Position numbers and translations under genes: made by a program. Shown in pieces: positions 43,968-52,900 of a stretch of DNA of 64,000 bases. Each line of letters opens with the position of its first letter. Within the stretch, counting starts at the first letter, position 1. Below the pieces are notes generated by a model, which saw nothing but the letters and a program-made list of their open reading frames with translations, was not told the DNA's origin and did no database searches. The stretch comes from Burkholderiaceae bacterium (GTDB lineage: Bacteria; Pseudomonadota; Gammaproteobacteria; Burkholderiales; Burkholderiaceae), in NCBI GenBank assembly GCA_947448415.1, contig CANFMT010000009.1, forward strand, positions 22,589-86,588, written 5' to 3'.

Positions 43968-43980
43968 GGAATAGTCAGAT

Positions 43981-44184
43981 ATGGCAAACGGAATTGTGAA
44001 ATGGTTTAACGATGCTAAAGGCTTCGGCTTTATTACCCCTGAACTCGGTGGCGAAGATTTATTTGCCCATTTTTCAGCAATTAACAGCAACGGATTTAAG
44101 TCATTAGCTGAAGGTCAAGCAGTGACTTTTGATATTACTACCGGCCCAAAAGGCAAGTTAGCATCCAATATTCAACCTGTTTAA
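43981..44184 (+). CDS. Cold-shock protein, CspA family
   Basis: A 67-residue cold-shock domain protein, the standard length. RNP1 (KGFGFITP) and RNP2 (LFAHFSAI) are intact, after the usual [12 protein letters not shown] start. It binds single-stranded RNA and DNA as an RNA chaperone. A long leader with a terminator-like hairpin precedes it and two hairpins follow, so the transcript is probably monocistronic. An IF-1 gene lies 85 bp further on, a pairing that suits cold adaptation of translation. Confidence 0.97.
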   Translation: MANGIVKWFNDAKGFGFITPELGGEDLFAHFSAINSNGFKSLAEGQAVTFDITTGPKGKLASNIQPV

Positions 44185-44198
44185 ATCAAAAGCAAATG

Positions 44199-44255
44199 CC
44201 AGGCAGAAAGTATTTGCCTGGTCCAAAGCCCAGCATGACTGGGCTTTTTATTTTT
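44199..44255 (+). terminator. Double hairpin terminator after the cold-shock gene
   Basis: First hairpin CCAGGCA / TGCCTGG (44199-44221), then AAAGCCCAG / CTGGGCTTT (44225-44233, 44239-44247) with loop CATGA and a T-rich tail. It ends 15 bp before the IF-1 start. Confidence 0.9.
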
Positions 44256-44269
44256 ATTAAGGATGTTAA

Positions 44270-44530
44270 ATGGCAAAAGAAGAGTTGCTTGAAATGGAAG
44301 GTCTTGTTGATGAAATTCTGCCAGATTCTCGCTATCGGATTACTTTAGATAATGGCCATAAGCTTATTGCTTATACAGCAGGAAGGGTCAAAAAAAATCA
44401 CATTCGTATATTGGCTGGAGATAAGGTTTCTTTAGAGGTCTCTCCCTATGACTTGAGCAAAGGCCGAATCACATTTAGGCATATTGAGAAGAAGCAAGCT
44501 TTTACTGGTGCGCCTAGGAGACGATATTGA
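44270..44530 (+). CDS. infA: Translation initiation factor IF-1 (long form)
   Basis: An 86-residue S1/OB-fold protein. [43 protein letters not shown] and [23 protein letters not shown] align with the whole of IF-1. E. coli IF-1 has 72 residues; here about 14 basic residues (ending GAPRRRY) are added at the C-terminus, as in the second IF-1 of many betaproteobacteria. It occupies the ribosomal A site during initiation. Lying outside a ribosomal-protein operon and next to a cold-shock gene, it is probably an extra copy. The ATG follows AAGGA. Confidence 0.95.
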   Translation: MAKEELLEMEGLVDEILPDSRYRITLDNGHKLIAYTAGRVKKNHIRILAGDKVSLEVSPYDLSKGRITFRHIEKKQAFTGAPRRRY

Positions 44531-44611
44531 TAGCTTTAAGATTAAAACCGCTAGTTAAATTAATATCTACAAAGAACATCAGGCCCTAGTCGATTCCAAT
44601 GGTTTTAGAGA

Positions 44612-44830
44612 TTAGGGCTCCAGAAGTACAAACTCTCCAAGAGAAAGTTTTTCTCTAAACTGAGAAAAAGTAAACTGAGCCTTACTCACACCAGGGCTCA
44701 AAATTTCAATCTTTCCTTCCGGAGTTAAATTGGCTAAATATTCTCCAGCGGGAAATAGAATCTCGGAGAGATTATTTTTGCTGGTGGAGTGGACGCTGAG
44801 GATCAGCCCTTTAGTAATTTCAATGCGCAT
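44612..44830 (-). CDS. Small hypothetical protein
   Basis: A 72-residue open frame with ordinary residue composition, predicted beta-rich (EITKGLILSVHST, GKIEILSPG, FSQFREKLSLGEFVLLEP). No family is recognised and no Shine-Dalgarno is evident before the ATG. It fills the space between IF-1 and PII on the opposite strand with no overlapping gene. It may be real; it could also be chance. Confidence 0.45.
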   Translation of the reverse strand: MRIEITKGLILSVHSTSKNNLSEILFPAGEYLANLTPEGKIEILSPGVSKAQFTFSQFREKLSLGEFVLLEP

Positions 44831-45087
44831 GCCGTAGCTTAAGTTCTAAAAGTTAGTACGAAATATTCAGTTGCACACTTTGGTTGAAACTCTGCACCAA
44901 ATTGGATCTAATTCAAATCAAATGAATTACCTCATTATTTTTTAGAGCTTTGAGCCATTTGGGCTAGTTTCTTGGCTGCTAAATGCACTTCCTTGGGGCA
45001 GAATATTTTTTGCCAGCTCATAAAAAATTGTTTAATCAACTTATAGGAAATTTTGTGCAATGCAGTAATCACTTCTAACGACTAGCT

Positions 45088-45426
45088 ATGAAACTAATCA
45101 CTGCAATCATTAAGCCTTTTAAATTAGATGAAGTTCATGAGGCTCTTGCGCATATCGGAATTAACGGCATGACCTCTTACGATGTACGAGGGTTTGGTCG
45201 CCAAAATGGACATACTGAACTTTATCGAGGTGCTGAGTACGTTATTGATTTTCTGTTGAAATTGAAAATTCAAGTGGCTGTCAGTGAAGAGTTATTAGAC
45301 GATGCGCTGCGAGTGATTTCTAAAGCGGCATTTACCGGAAAGATCGGTGATGGAAAGATCTTTGTCAGTTCGCTTAATCAGGTAATTCGTGTTCGCACCG
45401 GAGAGTCGGGTCCTACTGCTCTATAG
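45088..45426 (+). CDS. glnK: PII signal-transduction protein (GlnB/GlnK)
   Basis: A 112-residue PII protein of standard length. The T-loop carries the uridylylation site Tyr51 (HTELYRGAEYVIDF), and TGKIGDGKIFV is the C-terminal signature, with the end GPTAL. It senses 2-oxoglutarate and ATP/ADP and controls ammonium uptake and glutamine synthesis. Two positions differ from the common pattern: Asn40 in place of Lys and Leu56 in place of Pro (FLLK for FLPK). No amtB or glnA is beside it, so whether it is GlnB or GlnK is open. Its 3' end overlaps the convergent transglutaminase gene by 14 bp. Confidence 0.95.
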   Translation: MKLITAIIKPFKLDEVHEALAHIGINGMTSYDVRGFGRQNGHTELYRGAEYVIDFLLKLKIQVAVSEELLDDALRVISKAAFTGKIGDGKIFVSSLNQVIRVRTGESGPTAL

Positions 45427-46336
45427 GTCTTACTGTGACTGCGACATCTAGTATATGGTCCGCTCCGCCATGTATGACTCCGCGGATAGGTGATATATCG
45501 CCATAGTCTCGACCAAAAGCAAGGTGAACATAATCCTCACCAGGTGACTCGAAGCCCCAGCGATTATTTGTGGGATCTAAATCGCACCAAACTCCATGAC
45601 CAAGATTTCCTTCACTATCTACTGAAGGGATGTATACCGAAGCCCAAGCATGAGAAGCATCTCCACCTATTAGGCGAGCTTGCCCTGGCGGTGGGTTAGT
45701 AAGGATGTATCCACTAATGTATTTGGCAGGCAGGCCAATGCTACGTAAAGATGCTATCAAAATATGAGCGAAGTCTTGGCAAACTCCTTCACGCTTATTT
45801 AATGCCTCAAGTGCAGGTGTACCTATATCGGTGCTTTTGGTTACGTAATGAAATTCGCTGTAAATACGTCGCATCAAATCGATTGCTGATTCTAGAATTG
45901 GGCGATTACTTGTAAAGTTAGCACGAGCAAATTCAGAAAACTCAGGACGCAGGGCTATAAAAGGAGACGTGAACAAAAATTCAGAGGCAGCATCCCATTT
46001 GGTATTGGAGTGATAGCGAAAGTATTCACGCACAGTTTCCCAGGCAGGCGTGTCTAGCGGTTTTAGGTCTAGATTTGAGTCTGAATTCGTTTGGATTAGG
46101 GACTTTGCAGAGATCAATAATTCATTGTGTCTATTTTGTAATGAGAAAAACGTGCATATGTTTCCATAACTATCAACATTTTCAGTGCTCCATGCCGGAT
46201 TGGGATTGACTGTAATCTCTGTCTTCAGTACTTGTTGGGACGCAAGACTGGCCGGCTTAAGATGGGCAAAGTGCTGGGCGATCTCAACGTTGGGGTCGTA
46301 TGAGTAGCAGGTGTCGTGAGTAATTTCTAGCAACAT
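45413..46336 (-). CDS. Transglutaminase-like family protein (Bact_transglu_N + core)
   Basis: A 307-residue protein. An N-terminal beta domain (about 1-85, ITHDTCYSYDPNVEIAQHFAHLKP) precedes a transglutaminase core with the triad Cys186 in REGVCQDFAHI, His229 in DASHAWASVYIP and Asp254 in CDLDPTNN. No signal peptide. It is the last of three genes (DUF2126-transglutaminase, ATP-grasp/Alpha-E, this) with 9-11 bp gaps. This cluster occurs in many proteobacteria and has been predicted to make or process a peptide-like product; no function is proven. Confidence 0.9.
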   Translation of the reverse strand: MLLEITHDTCYSYDPNVEIAQHFAHLKPASLASQQVLKTEITVNPNPAWSTENVDSYGNICTFFSLQNRHNELLISAKSLIQTNSDSNLDLKPLDTPAWETVREYFRYHSNTKWDAASEFLFTSPFIALRPEFSEFARANFTSNRPILESAIDLMRRIYSEFHYVTKSTDIGTPALEALNKREGVCQDFAHILIASLRSIGLPAKYISGYILTNPPPGQARLIGGDASHAWASVYIPSVDSEGNLGHGVWCDLDPTNNRWGFESPGEDYVHLAFGRDYGDISPIRGVIHGGADHILDVAVTVRPIEQ

Positions 46337-46345
46337 ATAGAGGTC

Positions 46346-48961
46346 TTACATCTGTACGCTGTATTCATTCGTATGAATTAGATTGAAATACCGCGCACTA
46401 ATTTCATCCGATACGTTCCAGGCCGTTTGCGAGGTAGCGCGTAAGCAATTTAATAATTCAGTGAAATTGCCAAAACTATCTACTGAAGATAGCGCATAGA
46501 GATCGAGCTCTTGCAGATTGCGAACGCTACGCGTGAGTTCATCTGGGTTATTACGTTCCGTACCAGCAAGTTTGGAGAGCCTTGCTCTCAAAGCTTTCGT
46601 AACCCAGGCTAAAGAACGAGGGTTCTCGTCATCTAATACCAAGAGACTCACTAATGGCGCAATTTCTCGACTTTGCTGGTGTTGAGCGTGGAAGGTAATA
46701 GTGCTATCAAATAAATGGAGTAGGGCGGTATAGCCAGAACTATCTACATTAGGGTTAAACAAAAGACCGGCAGTAATTGCGGAATCAAAAACATTTGTCA
46801 AAAATGACAGTCGCTCAATATGACGTCCAATGGATAGCAGTTGCCAGCCATCATCACGGGTCATGCGGTCTGTTTGTGCTCCGGTAATAGCCGCTAAGCT
46901 GCTACTGGCTCCATTTAATGCATCAATCGCGAGTGAAGATGAAAAATCATGGAAGGTATTTGCCTTATGGCAGTCCTTTTCAAATTTCTCAAGACAGGAA
47001 TTAATGGTGCTCCATTGCTCGGTTGATAATCGCTCGCGTACATTTGATGCAGTACGTTTCAACGCATTCAAATTAAATCCAACACTAGTAACATTCTCTC
47101 CACTATTCAGAGAATGAATTAAAGTTCTTTCAAAAATGCGATGACGAATATCGCTTTGATCAAAATTGCCAGGTACCCCATCCGGAACTAGCCCATAATG
47201 ATGGCAAAGAGTCTCAAGCCAAACCCATAAAGGTTTAGAGGGGGTGTATTCGCTATTGATATTTTCGAGATAGAGTTTTGCAAGCCGGACTAAGTTCTCG
47301 CTACGCTCGGTATAGCGACCAAACCAGTAAAGATTTTCAGCGGCGCGACTAGTCACCAAGCGCTTGCGCATCACAATCTCTTTATTTTGGCTTGCTTGCT
47401 GAGGATTTTCTTCTGCTTCTTTGATATGAGCAGAGCTTTGAACCCATACGTCGGCACTACTACCACCTCTTTGCATAGAGGCAACCTCAGATTCATTAGA
47501 GGCAATACGTGCTAGACCCCCTGGTAGGACTTGCCAACTGTTCGGACCACTGCTTAATGCAAATACCCGCAGCATATAAGATCGTGGCTCTATAAGGGAT
47601 GCATCGTTGAGGTTAAATGCGTTCAACCAGGTTGGCATTTGAGCCAAAGGAATGTAAGTTTGGACGGTATGCTCATCGGGCTGACGCGTGATTCTTCCTA
47701 CCCATTCATCTAGTTGAGCTTGTGTAAGATCTCCTCCCAATGCAGCTTCGTAATTTTGATGCCCAGATGCAAATGGGTAGGTTGGCTTGATTGCTGCGTG
47801 AGTTAAATTTGGAATGGCGGCCTCTAAAGCAGCGCGTTCGCCACACCACCAAGTATCCATTGCAGGTAACTCAATTTTTTCATGAAGAAGACGCTCACTG
47901 ATTGCGGGCAGAAAGCCCAGTAATGCTGGTGACTCTAGGAAGGCGGAGCCAGGCGCATTTGCTAAGATCACATTGCCTGCTCGAATCGCCTGTAGAAGAC
48001 CAGGAACACCTAATGTGGAATCAGAGCGTAACTCAAGAGGGTCTAAGAATTCATCATCAAGACGCTTGAGGAGAATATCAACAGGCTCTAAACCACGAAC
48101 TGTTTTTAAAAATAAGCGTTGATCTCGAACGGTAAGGTCGCCACCCTCAACTAGGGTAAGACCTAAGTAGCGTGCTAAATAAGCGTGTTCAAAATAGGTT
48201 TCGTTATAAGGACCTGGAGTGAGCAAGGCAATATGGGCATTTTGTCCAGCAGGACTTTCAAGTTTTAAGGCATCAATCAGATCACGATAAGCATTTGCTA
48301 GTGGCGCAATTTGCATTTGCTCATATGCTTTTGGAAACTGCCGACCAATTAAATTGCGATTTTCCAGCAAATAACCTAAACCCGATGGCGCCTGTGTGCG
48401 CTGAGAAATAACAGACCATTTACCATTAGGTGCTCTTGCCAGATCGAAGGCGATGATATGTAGATGTTTTTTGCTTTTGAGTCTAGCGCCATGCATGGCG
48501 CGCAGATACCCCGGATGACCATGAATAAGTGCAGGAGGAATTAAACCCTCTTTGAGTAAATATTGTGGACCATATATATCGGAAATAATCGCTTCCAACA
48601 GCCGGGCTCTTTGCAAAACTCCTGATTGAATTTCTTGCCAAGATTCTGGATTAATAATGAGCGGAAATAGATCCACCGACCAGGGACGCTGCGGTCCAAA
48701 TTCATCCGCGTAAACATTGTATGTAATGCCATTCTCACGAACTTGTCTATTGAGTTCCTGAGTGCGCTGATCAAGATCTGCTAAACCAGAAGGCTCTAGT
48801 TGCTCAAAGAATGTTTGCCAATGTGGTAACAGGGAGGCTGAGTGATTACCGCGTAACTCATCAAAGTGACCCTCAGACGCCTTTGGGGAGAGGCGAACGA
48901 TTGCATCTACTAGAGATGGTTTGTCTGTAGCTTTCAAAGGATTTGCTTGAGATGATTCCAC
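46346..48961 (-). CDS. Circularly permuted ATP-grasp and Alpha-E domain fusion protein
   Basis: An 871-residue fusion. Residues about 1-490 form the circularly permuted ATP-grasp type 2 domain (YNVYADEFGPQRPWSVDLFPLI, ALLTPGPYNETYFEHAYLARYLG, LVEGGDLTVRDQRLFLKT, ANAPGSAFLESPALLGFLP). From Met531, MRKRLVTSRAAENLYWFGRYTERSENLVRL begins an Alpha-E (DUF403) helical domain to the end. In many genomes the two are separate genes; the fusion shows they act together. ATP-grasp domains join a carboxylate to an amine, so an amide or peptide ligase is inferred. Coupled to transglutaminase genes on both sides. Confidence 0.92.
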   Translation of the reverse strand: MESSQANPLKATDKPSLVDAIVRLSPKASEGHFDELRGNHSASLLPHWQTFFEQLEPSGLADLDQRTQELNRQVRENGITYNVYADEFGPQRPWSVDLFPLIINPESWQEIQSGVLQRARLLEAIISDIYGPQYLLKEGLIPPALIHGHPGYLRAMHGARLKSKKHLHIIAFDLARAPNGKWSVISQRTQAPSGLGYLLENRNLIGRQFPKAYEQMQIAPLANAYRDLIDALKLESPAGQNAHIALLTPGPYNETYFEHAYLARYLGLTLVEGGDLTVRDQRLFLKTVRGLEPVDILLKRLDDEFLDPLELRSDSTLGVPGLLQAIRAGNVILANAPGSAFLESPALLGFLPAISERLLHEKIELPAMDTWWCGERAALEAAIPNLTHAAIKPTYPFASGHQNYEAALGGDLTQAQLDEWVGRITRQPDEHTVQTYIPLAQMPTWLNAFNLNDASLIEPRSYMLRVFALSSGPNSWQVLPGGLARIASNESEVASMQRGGSSADVWVQSSAHIKEAEENPQQASQNKEIVMRKRLVTSRAAENLYWFGRYTERSENLVRLAKLYLENINSEYTPSKPLWVWLETLCHHYGLVPDGVPGNFDQSDIRHRIFERTLIHSLNSGENVTSVGFNLNALKRTASNVRERLSTEQWSTINSCLEKFEKDCHKANTFHDFSSSLAIDALNGASSSLAAITGAQTDRMTRDDGWQLLSIGRHIERLSFLTNVFDSAITAGLLFNPNVDSSGYTALLHLFDSTITFHAQHQQSREIAPLVSLLVLDDENPRSLAWVTKALRARLSKLAGTERNNPDELTRSVRNLQELDLYALSSVDSFGNFTELLNCLRATSQTAWNVSDEISARYFNLIHTNEYSVQM

Positions 48962-48972
48962 AAGCTATTGTC

Positions 48973-51900
48973 TCATCGACGCATATCAAGCGTAAATGGG
49001 AATTCTCGACTTGCCTGCAGATCAATATTGGCAGCAATTTCCTCGATCGTCCCTGGAGTATGACCCATCCTGAAAAAGCGCGATAAGCGACGGCTCTCGG
49101 CCTCATTGGCATTAATTGGGAAGTTGTCGTAATTGCGTCCACCAGGGTGAGCAACGTGATACTGACATCCGCCAACCGATCGCTTCATCCAGGTATCTAT
49201 CATGTCAAATACTAATGGCACATGTACGCCAATACTTGGGTGCAGGCTAGAAGGGGGATTCCAAGCTTTGTAGCGGACGCCTGCAATATATTCACCAGCA
49301 ACACCTGTTGGCTGGAGCGGTAAAGGCTCTCCATTGCAAGTGATAGTGTAACGACTTTGATTGAGGCCAGTCACTCGTACCTCAATTCTTTCAATAGAAG
49401 AATCTACATAACGAGCAGTGCCACCACCGGTGTTTTCTTCACCCATCACATGCCATGGCTCAAGACCATTACGCAAAGTAATTTCTGTGCCCATGGTTTG
49501 TACTTGACCAATAAGTGGAAAGCGGAACTCTAAATGCGGGGCAAACCATTCTGGCTTGAAGTCATAACCATGAATACGCATTTCTTCAATCACATCATCA
49601 AAGTCCATTTTGATAAATGTTGGTAGGAGGCAGCGATCATGTAGCTCTGTACCCCAGCGAGTCGCAGGTGCCAGATAGGGCTCATCCCAGAAACGTGCAA
49701 TCAAGGCGCGAATGAGAAGTTGCTGAACAATACTCATCTGTGCATGCGGCGGCATTTCAAAAGCGCGCAACTCCAGCAAGCCTAAGCGACCCGTTTGACT
49801 ATCAGGTGAATACATCTTGTCGATACAGAACTCGCTGCGATGAGTATTGCCAGTCACATCGATCAAAATATTACGTAAGGTACGGTCAACTAACCAGGGT
49901 GGCATGCTCGAACCATATTTCTTGCGATTCTCTTGAATCTCTTTGAGTGCAATCTCGAGTTCATAGAGTTGATCATTACGCGCTTCATCTACACGTGGTG
50001 CTTGGCTCGTTGGACCGATAAACATGCCGCTAAAAAGATAGCTTAGGCTAGGATGGTTATGCCAATACAAAATCAAGCTTGCCAATAGTTCTGGCTTACG
50101 CAAAAAGGGGCTATCTACTGGAGTAGCACCACCCATGACAAAGTGATTGCCACCACCGGTGCCGGTGTGGCGACCATCGGCCATAAATTTTTCAGCCGAG
50201 AGGCGAGATTCGAAGGCTGCTTTGTAAAGGAACTCGGTATGCTCAACCAATTCATGCCAGTTATGTGCTGGATGGATATTGACTTCTATTACCCCAGGAT
50301 CTGGAGTAACTTGTAGTAGTTTTAAGCGTGGATCGCGTGGCGGCGGGTAGCCCTCAATCACAATTTGGAATTGCAATTCTTCTGCCGTAGCCTCTATTGC
50401 CTCCAATAGATTGAGATAGTCCTCTAGGCGAGACAGCGGAGGCGTAAATACATAGAGTGCACCATTCTTACCACCATGTTTGTTCTCGGCATCAGGACCA
50501 TTAGCTCGCATGGGGTCCCGAGTTTCAACGCACAAAGCTGTACGTGTAGTCCAGGAGGCTGACTCTTGACGATTTGGATAACGTACTTCTTGCGACTGGC
50601 TCCAAATCGTTTTGCCGCCACCAGAACCAGCTGTAGGTTTCTGAGAGCTTGCGCTAGAGGCAAATCCAGAACGGCCACCTGAAGTGCCCCCACCTAATGG
50701 TTGGGATTGTGGAACTACAGGCACAGCCCCAGGTAATGGAGGTCTTGGGGCAAACGGATCTTGCTCAATGAGATAGGGGTAGTCGGCTTTATTGGTCCAA
50801 GGAAGCGAATCTAAGGGCAAGCGATAGCCCATGGGGGAGTCGCCGGGCAAAAGGTAGAGGCGATCATCGCGGTAGAGCCAAGGACCCGTTTTCCAATTGG
50901 TATCAAAGTAGTTTTGACCTTGTGCCGCTTCAATGGGTAATACATAACCGATGACAGAATCGAGTTTCTGGGTAAACACGCGCTTAAGGCGAGTGCGCTC
51001 CATCTCATCCTCTAGATTTGATTTGAATGGGTCTACGTTGACAGGTAGCTTAGATTCACGCCAAAGGTAATAGAAGACATCCTCGTAAGCAGATTCAATA
51101 AATTTATCCGCTAAACCTAAATTTTTGGAGAGGGTATACACAAATTTTTCAGCGTCTTTGCTGGTGTACATAATAGGATCGCGCTCATCAGCAAACAGTT
51201 TTGGGTTCTTCCAAACAGGGTGACCATCGGCACGCCAATAGATTGAAAGAGCCCAACGAGGAAGCTGTTCTCCCGGATACCATTTGCCCTGCCCAAAATG
51301 CAAGAAGCCACCATCGCCATATTCTTTACGTAGCTTCTCTACTAATTCAGTAGCATAGCCACGTTTTGTCGGCCCTAATGCATCGACGTTCCATTCACGC
51401 TCGTCACGACCGTTAATGGAGACGAAGGTAGGTTCACCACCCATAGTCAGGCGCACATCACCAGCTTCTAATTTCTGATCTACTTTATGACCTAAATTAA
51501 GAATGGCTTCCCATTGATCCTCGGTATAAGGTTTAGTAACGCGTGGTGCTTCATAGACTCGTGTGACTTCCATCGTATGCTTGAAAGTCACCTCGCATTC
51601 ATCTACGCCACCTTCAATTGGGGCAGCGCCTGAGGGGTCTGGAGTGCAGGCAACAGGAATGTGCCCTTCTCCGGCAAAGAGGCCAGAAGTGGGGTCCAAG
51701 CCGATCCAGCCAGCACCTGGTAAATACACCTCGCACCAAGCATGCAAGTCTGTGAAATCTACCTCTGTACCACTGGGACCATCGAGTGCTTTGACGTCAG
51801 GCTTTAACTGTATTAAATATCCAGATACAAAGCGCGCAGCTAGGCCGCATAGACGCAGTAGGTTTACCATCAACCAGGCCGAATCACGACATGAGCCGCT

Positions 51901-52425
51901 TTGTAAATCAATCGTTTCATCAGGAGTCTGCACGCCAGGCTCCATTCGAATAAGGTAATTGATATCGTTATGAACCTTTTGATTTATGGCAACTAAAAAA
52001 TCAATTGTTCGTTTTTCACTGCGATCAACCGTCTTAAAGTATTTATTTAATGAGCTATTGCGCATTCTGCCTAAGTAAGGGCGCAATTCTTTTTTGAGTT
52101 CGGAGCTGTAGGAAAATGGATAGTTTTCAGCGTCAGGCTCTAAAAAGAAATCAAAAGGGTTGTAGACAGCCATTTCGGTAACAAGGTCAACCGTGACCTT
52201 GAACTTGGTAGTCTTTTCTGGGAATACCAAACGCGCTTGGTAGTTTGCAAAAGGATCTTGCTGCCAGTTGATGAAGTGACCCTCTGGCTCCACTTTGAGA
52301 GAGTAAGAAAGAATATGACTGCGGCAGTGCGGGGCAGGACGCAAGCGCACCACTTGAGGCCCCAGATTTACGGGGCAGTCATATTCATATTCGGTAACGT
52401 GGTGTAGGGCAGCATGTATAGACAT
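48973..52425 (-). CDS. Transglutaminase - DUF2126 fusion protein
   Basis: About 1150 residues. An N-terminal Bact_transglu_N domain (about 1-90, HHVTEYEYDCPVNLGPQVVRLRP) leads to a transglutaminase core with Cys179 (SGSCRDSAWL), His229 (DLHAWCEVYLPG) and Asp244 (GLDPTSG), then the long DUF2126 region (about 300-1150). The latter includes LTMGGEPTFVSINGRD, FLHFGQGKWYPGEQLPRWAL, a glycine-rich linker near 620-650, and TGTGGGNHFVMGGATP. The frame is open to 52515, but ATG at 52425 (MSIHAALHHV) starts the conserved domain and gives the usual family length. First gene of the cluster; possibly a ligase/peptidase machine. Confidence 0.92.
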   Translation of the reverse strand: MSIHAALHHVTEYEYDCPVNLGPQVVRLRPAPHCRSHILSYSLKVEPEGHFINWQQDPFANYQARLVFPEKTTKFKVTVDLVTEMAVYNPFDFFLEPDAENYPFSYSSELKKELRPYLGRMRNSSLNKYFKTVDRSEKRTIDFLVAINQKVHNDINYLIRMEPGVQTPDETIDLQSGSCRDSAWLMVNLLRLCGLAARFVSGYLIQLKPDVKALDGPSGTEVDFTDLHAWCEVYLPGAGWIGLDPTSGLFAGEGHIPVACTPDPSGAAPIEGGVDECEVTFKHTMEVTRVYEAPRVTKPYTEDQWEAILNLGHKVDQKLEAGDVRLTMGGEPTFVSINGRDEREWNVDALGPTKRGYATELVEKLRKEYGDGGFLHFGQGKWYPGEQLPRWALSIYWRADGHPVWKNPKLFADERDPIMYTSKDAEKFVYTLSKNLGLADKFIESAYEDVFYYLWRESKLPVNVDPFKSNLEDEMERTRLKRVFTQKLDSVIGYVLPIEAAQGQNYFDTNWKTGPWLYRDDRLYLLPGDSPMGYRLPLDSLPWTNKADYPYLIEQDPFAPRPPLPGAVPVVPQSQPLGGGTSGGRSGFASSASSQKPTAGSGGGKTIWSQSQEVRYPNRQESASWTTRTALCVETRDPMRANGPDAENKHGGKNGALYVFTPPLSRLEDYLNLLEAIEATAEELQFQIVIEGYPPPRDPRLKLLQVTPDPGVIEVNIHPAHNWHELVEHTEFLYKAAFESRLSAEKFMADGRHTGTGGGNHFVMGGATPVDSPFLRKPELLASLILYWHNHPSLSYLFSGMFIGPTSQAPRVDEARNDQLYELEIALKEIQENRKKYGSSMPPWLVDRTLRNILIDVTGNTHRSEFCIDKMYSPDSQTGRLGLLELRAFEMPPHAQMSIVQQLLIRALIARFWDEPYLAPATRWGTELHDRCLLPTFIKMDFDDVIEEMRIHGYDFKPEWFAPHLEFRFPLIGQVQTMGTEITLRNGLEPWHVMGEENTGGGTARYVDSSIERIEVRVTGLNQSRYTITCNGEPLPLQPTGVAGEYIAGVRYKAWNPPSSLHPSIGVHVPLVFDMIDTWMKRSVGGCQYHVAHPGGRNYDNFPINANEAESRRLSRFFRMGHTPGTIEEIAANIDLQASREFPFTLDMRR

Positions 52426-52675
52426 GCCTGAAAGTCTATGAGTTAGCGGATTACGCACCGTATTGTGGCGCACAAGATTAGTGCGCAAAACCAAGGGATG
52501 CCCAAAATTGGGCAAAACCCGTCAAAAACAGGGCACCTTTTTATTTAAGACCCATTCAGTAGGCATAAGTTGTCCATGCACCCATCTTGAAAGTTGATAT
52601 GCCTAAGCAAACCACTTTGATGATTGGGGGTAAAAATTACTCATCATGGTCAGAACTTTAATTGCCGGAGGAAAC

Positions 52676-52891
52676 ATGTACGTTTATGTCACTCGAAATA
52701 TCGTCGCCAGAGTACGTCGCAATGATGGTACTGACAATGGCTGCAAGCCATTGAATCCTGGTAAGTATGAAGCCAATAAAACCAATGATGGCGCCCTAGA
52801 GATCTTACAAGATGCCGGTGAGCCAGTCTATCTATTGCCATTTATCTGGTGGGAGAAGATGGAGTTGGGTGATATTTTAATCGCTGCATAG
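52676..52891 (+). CDS. Small conserved-looking hypothetical protein
   Basis: A 71-residue protein with no recognised family; MYVYVTRNIVARVRR, GDNGCK-like middle and LPFIWWEKMELGDILIAA end. The ATG at 52676 follows GGAGG at ideal spacing, better than the earlier in-frame ATG at 52646. It ends 9 bp before the ScpB-like gene, so they are probably one transcript. No signal peptide or membrane segment. Confidence 0.65.
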   Translation: MYVYVTRNIVARVRRNDGTDNGCKPLNPGKYEANKTNDGALEILQDAGEPVYLLPFIWWEKMELGDILIAA

Positions 52892-52900
52892 GCCAATCCA

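Noticed and set aside
44960..45020. Sigma-54 promoter upstream of the PII gene
   Set aside because: TTGGCTGCTAAATGCA and TTGGGGC...TTTTTTGCC resemble the -24/-12 pattern, but the spacing between GG and GC is wrong in both (9 and 13 instead of 10).
50424..51320. Short frames inside the DUF2126 gene
   Set aside because: Low-complexity shadows of the long coding frame.
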